A program made the position numbers and the translations under genes. Positions 53,444 to 56,875 of a stretch of 56,875 nt of DNA are shown piece after piece; position 1 is the stretch's first letter; every line of letters starts with the position of its first letter. Source of the stretch: Mnemiopsis leidyi (taxonomy: Eukaryota; Ctenophora; Tentaculata; Lobata; Bolinopsidae); NCBI GenBank assembly GCA_000226015.1, contig JH153048.1:164001-220875 (forward strand), given 5' to 3'. The notes below the pieces were generated by a model. The model saw nothing but the letters and a program-made list of their open reading frames with translations, was not told where the DNA came from and ran no database searches.

Positions 53444-55141
53444 TGAGCACAGTACAACACTGTTTTGGTGTGGGCCTGGTAAGAACATCCCAGTTCTGCA
53501 CTTCAGGCCTGATGTCTGTCTGTACAAGAATACCGAGTGTTCCTGCAACAAGATGGGTAAGTTGTGTAGAAGAGAAACAGATAAAGACATTATCTTATCT
53601 TATGTGCCTATGTTACTATATATAAATGAAAATTTGACTATTGTCTGTATATCTACAACTGTTACAAGCTGCAACTTCTTTGTCAGTTTCAAGTGGAGTG
53701 GGACTGACTTACAAGTTTGTCAAGACGGAATGTCGACTACTCAGGACCCTGCTAGAGGGTCATAGTTTTAGAGAGGTAAGTTCTTTGTTTCTATTGCTGG
53801 ATGACCATAGTTTTAGAGATGTGATTTTTTTTGCTGGAGTTCCACCTCACAGTTTCTATCTATATTGATTAGCTGATTGGCTGTCAGCAACTGTTAATTG
53901 TAATTCATAATTTGTAACACGCATAACCTATAGTTTCTTGCTCATTTAAAGAAAATTTTGTTGGTTTACAAGGTTGAGAAGTTACAGATGGCCCCCAAAA
54001 TCTCGAATCATGACCTTAAAAAGGTTTCTTCTTTAGTTGGAACAAAATAGTTTCAATTAAAGCAAGAGTAAGGGTCAAGGTGAGAATTAGAGTTAGTAAC
54101 AATGAGTTATAGCTACAGTCAGGGTTTGAGTAAGAGTTAGAGTTAGGGTTAGAATTAGAGTTAGAACTTTATTACAGTAAGAGTGAGAGTGAGAGTAAGG
54201 GACCTGAGGGTGAGGTTAAGGGTGAGGTTAAGGGTGAGGTTAAGGATGAGAGTGAGGGTGAGGGTGAGGGTGTGGGTGAGGGGGTGAGGGTGAGGGTGAG
54301 GGTGACGGCGAGGGTGAGGGTGAGGGTGAGGGTAAAGGTACGAGTGAGGGTAAGGGTAAGACTTTAATTAAATGAAAGAGTTAGGGTTAGAATTAGGGTT
54401 AAAATTATAGTTAGAATTAGAATTAGAATTAGAGTAAGAATTTTGCTTCCATCACATCAACTAAAACTGTGCACCTCTAAGAGTCTCTAGGCTGATCTTG
54501 AGAATTCTAGAATCAACAAAATATCCTCCATATTCCATAAACTAACCAGTGCAATCGACTGTGATCTTGTTAAAACTCGATCAGAGACCACTCTCAGGGC
54601 CTGTTTCATCCGATTTTTACGTGCTATTTATAAATATTCGGTTTCACGACATACATGATGACGATACACACTCACATTATTGCCTTGTAATTCTATTTGT
54701 GAGCCGCTTCTCGGTTACAAGGATGGTTGTCATGGTAACCGTCTTTGTACCACATTTTAAATGGTCCCCGCAATAAGAGTTGTATAAGTCGTGATACTTC
54801 TCGTATCTACCGATAATACTTTGTTTATTCCTTAATTGAGACACCAAACATTCCATTAAAGCATTCGACTAACTTGAATACATAATCATTGAGAGAATTC
54901 TACAAGACCTGAGTTAGACTTAAATATTTCAACATTAATAACTCTTAATCTCAGCATTGTAAACTATACAGAGTTTTCTCACTCTACAAAAAGGAAAAAC
55001 ATACCAAATAATGGTGATTACATTCCCTCCCCAGATTCACCAGAACAGTAACGATTTTAACCTTATGTGGTGCGGGTGTCACGTCAAACCTTACACTCTG
55101 AGAGGACTGACTGAGCTCCAGAAAGTCAACCACTTTCCAAG
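53444..55141 (+). CDS. TTLL5: Tubulin polyglutamylase TTLL5, N-terminal exons only
   Basis: Three exons: 53444-53556, 53687-53775, 55035-55141, phases 2-1, 1-0 and 0-2. Translation: [40 protein letters not shown] with [40 protein letters not shown]. It aligns in order with the start of the TTL core of human TTLL5 ([43 protein letters not shown]). The enzyme adds glutamate side chains to tubulin on cilia and centrioles. The initiating exon lies to the left and the rest (the catalytic ATP-grasp part) beyond the right edge. The donor of the third exon is repeated ten times. Confidence 0.85.
54060..54450. repeat. GGGTGA/GGGTTA simple repeat in a TTLL5 intron
   Basis: G-rich plus-strand sequence of gagggt, gggtta and gttaga variants inside the intron between the second and third TTLL5 exons. 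The runs of GGG spaced by TGA could form G-quadruplexes in the nascent transcript. Confidence 0.9.
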
Positions 55142-55560
55142 GTGGGATACTTGTTCTTACGGTACATGTTTATATCACTTTCCAAGGTGGGATACTTGTT
55201 CTTACGGTACATGTTTATATCACTTTCCAAGGTGGGATACTTGTTCTTACGGTACATGTTTATATCACTTTCCAAGGTGGGATACTTGTTCTTACGGTAC
55301 ATGTTTATATCACTTTCCAAGGTGGGATACTTGTTCTTACGGTTCATGTTTTATTACTTTCCAAGGTGGGATATTTGTTCTTACGGTACATGTTTATATT
55401 ACTTTCCAAGGTGGATACTTGTTCTTACGGTACATGTTTATATCAACTTTCCAAGGTGAGATATTTGTTCTTACGGTACATGTTTATACCACTTTCCAAG
55501 GTGGGATACTTGTTCTTACGGTACATGTTTATATCACTTTCCAAGGTGGGATACTTCTTC
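55132..55560 (+). repeat. Array of ten 5' splice sites of a TTLL5 exon
   Basis: A 45-bp unit (one of 44) carries the last exon bases ACTTTCCAAG and the donor gtggga, then ttgttcttacggtacatg. Exon ends: 55141, 55186, 55231, 55276, 55321, 55365, 55410, 55455, 55500, 55545. The first five units keep the frame open ([15 protein letters not shown] per unit). Donor variants are gtggga, gtggat and gtgaga. Confidence 0.9.
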
Positions 55561-56764
55561 GTGATTAAACGGAGCTATTGATATGGAATCGATAAAATAT
55601 GCAAAAACATATAGCAATGTTTACTTTGAGATGTGGTGCTAGATTCACCAGAAAAAGTGCTCGACAATTTTGATCGGAGCGATTCTTGTACAATTACCTA
55701 AAACACCGTTCGTCGGAAAACATGATTTTTTAGACTTGGAGGTTTAGTTCACCAAGTTTCTTTATTCCACTTTTCTCGAACAATGTACAGTTCAGTAAAA
55801 GTACATCAGCAGCACACAAACTTATCTTCTGTGGTTGTTGTACACAAAAGTGGTAAAGACGTGATCGTGGAAACAACAAGCAGCGAGCTGGTCAACTTTA
55901 AGAATAGAATCAGTTCTTTATACGATAGAGAATAGAGATCATAGAGTTGGGAGATCAACTACTGTCAATTTTTTGGGCGAATTTTTTGGGGCGGCCGGTT
56001 AAAAACTTATCTCTTGCAAAGTTAACCAAAACAACAGAAAGGTATTTTGGGGAGGGGTAATGATCACGTGATAGTGTTGCTTAGTATTTATTGGCAGTAC
56101 CTTATTTGTTATTTATCAATGGCCAATCGTAGTCACTTCATACGAAAAATCTGTGACCCTCCTAAAATACCTTCTCAATCTGTTAACTTATTCATGTTTT
56201 TATAATAATAAATTGTATATTTTAACAAATCAGTTTAACTTATCAGATCAATAATTGTTAGCATATCACCACGTTTTCTTCTGCGCATGTAAATTTCCAT
56301 TAATATATTCACACAAACTCCTAAATATCAGCTAAATATCAGCTACGTGTGTTAGACCGCCAGCTATCGCATGCATCACGCCATAATTTCTAATCTTAAT
56401 AAAATCTAATGTACCATTTTAACTCTTAATTCAGTGCATCGGGCAAGGCTCGGTTTGCGGCTAAAGATATCGGGACAATTGAAAAGCAATGCTATTAACG
56501 AAGTCTGCCGTCTGGTCTATTCAAACAATGATTAATTCAGCTGCAGCTCGACATGGAGAGCTCCTTGGTTTTTTCTAAAAAAACTCTCAAAATTAATGTA
56601 GAGATATATTAGCTCGGCTGTATGAACAGCTGTCGTATTGGGCGTATTTATAGCACGCCTGTGTCTCTGTGTAAGGAATGGTGGCCGACGTCCTGCCCCA
56701 GAACATCGTACCCCAGAACGTTGTTACCAGAGATTTTGCCCCGGTGTCGTTCTGCTTAACAACA
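55561..56764. other. Presumed TTLL5 intron
   Basis: No exon with TTLL similarity was found; the conserved block that follows NHFPR in the family is not in the window. AT-rich sequence without notable repeats. Confidence 0.4.
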
Positions 56765-56875
56765 GAAAGGTTAGGGTAAGGGTTAGGGTTACGGTTCGGG
56801 TTACGGTTAGGCTTAAGGTTAGGCTTAAGGTTAGGCTTAAGGTTAAGGTTGGGGTTGGGGTTAGGGTTAGGGTTA
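56765..56875. repeat. Degenerate telomere-like repeat
   Basis: The right edge is made of GGTTAGGGTTA, GGTTAGGCTTAA and GGTTACGGTT variants. The unit is related to the animal telomere repeat TTAGGG but too degenerate to be an active telomere; interstitial telomere-like sequence is the simplest reading. Confidence 0.85.

Noticed and set aside
56765..56875. A true chromosome end
   Set aside because: The units are mixed (TTAGGG, TTAGGC, TTACGG) and not a homogeneous array; the window also simply stops here.

Overview
This is nuclear DNA from an intron-rich animal, most likely an invertebrate. All recognised genes are split by GT-AG introns, the exons encode metazoan families (thrombospondin type-1 and SRCR domains, RAB4, La, MTCH2, TTLL5), and telomere-like TTAGGG-related sequence occurs. 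Nothing seen fixes the phylum. The DNA is AT-rich and full of minisatellites, microsatellites and small inverted-repeat elements. A 10-base run of N lies inside a TGTC microsatellite (15600-15609).

Layout. (1) 607-5920, minus: secreted or extracellular protein with a signal peptide, nine TSP1 repeats and two SRCR domains; it runs off the left edge. (2) 6872-7498, minus: 112-residue disordered protein ending in a CaaX-like CNLL. (3) 8360-11100: dispersed repeats, nested MITEs and weak exon candidates. (4) 11931-16095, plus: complete METAP1. (5) 16884-21069, plus: proline-rich 607-residue protein of unknown function, about 100 bp after the METAP1 poly(A) signal. (6) 21841-26860, plus: La (SSB) RNA-binding protein. 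(7) 27496-29771, plus: RAB4. (8) 30956-31790, minus: signal peptide plus cysteine-rich ephrin-receptor-like (GCC2/GCC3) repeats, 3' part not found. (9) 35278-37948, minus: four-finger zinc-finger protein with an acidic tail. (10) 39457-45738, minus: MTCH2-type mitochondrial outer-membrane protein. (11) 47070-47991, minus: small probable mitochondrial single-pass protein. (12) 49600-50380: MITE cluster; 50549-52235, minus: decayed retroelement ORF1 with a PHD-like finger. (13) 53444-55141 and on, plus: start of a TTLL5-type tubulin polyglutamylase. Exon lists were derived by hand; reading phase is preserved across every junction given for the recognised genes.

The main observation is that several tandem arrays are built from exon-intron junctions. 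In the TSP1, GCC2/GCC3, MTCH2 and TTLL5 genes the last bases of an exon plus its 5' splice site are repeated 5, 5, 9 and 10 times. In one MTCH2 intron the 3' splice site with the first bases of the next exon is also repeated 7 times, so that intron is mostly repeated splice sites. Three of the donor arrays have units of 33, 21 and 45 bp, multiples of three that stay open in frame, so splice choice or array length could lengthen the protein in fixed steps. Other arrays (TGTC in METAP1, ATACA in La) begin within a few tens of bases of a splice site.
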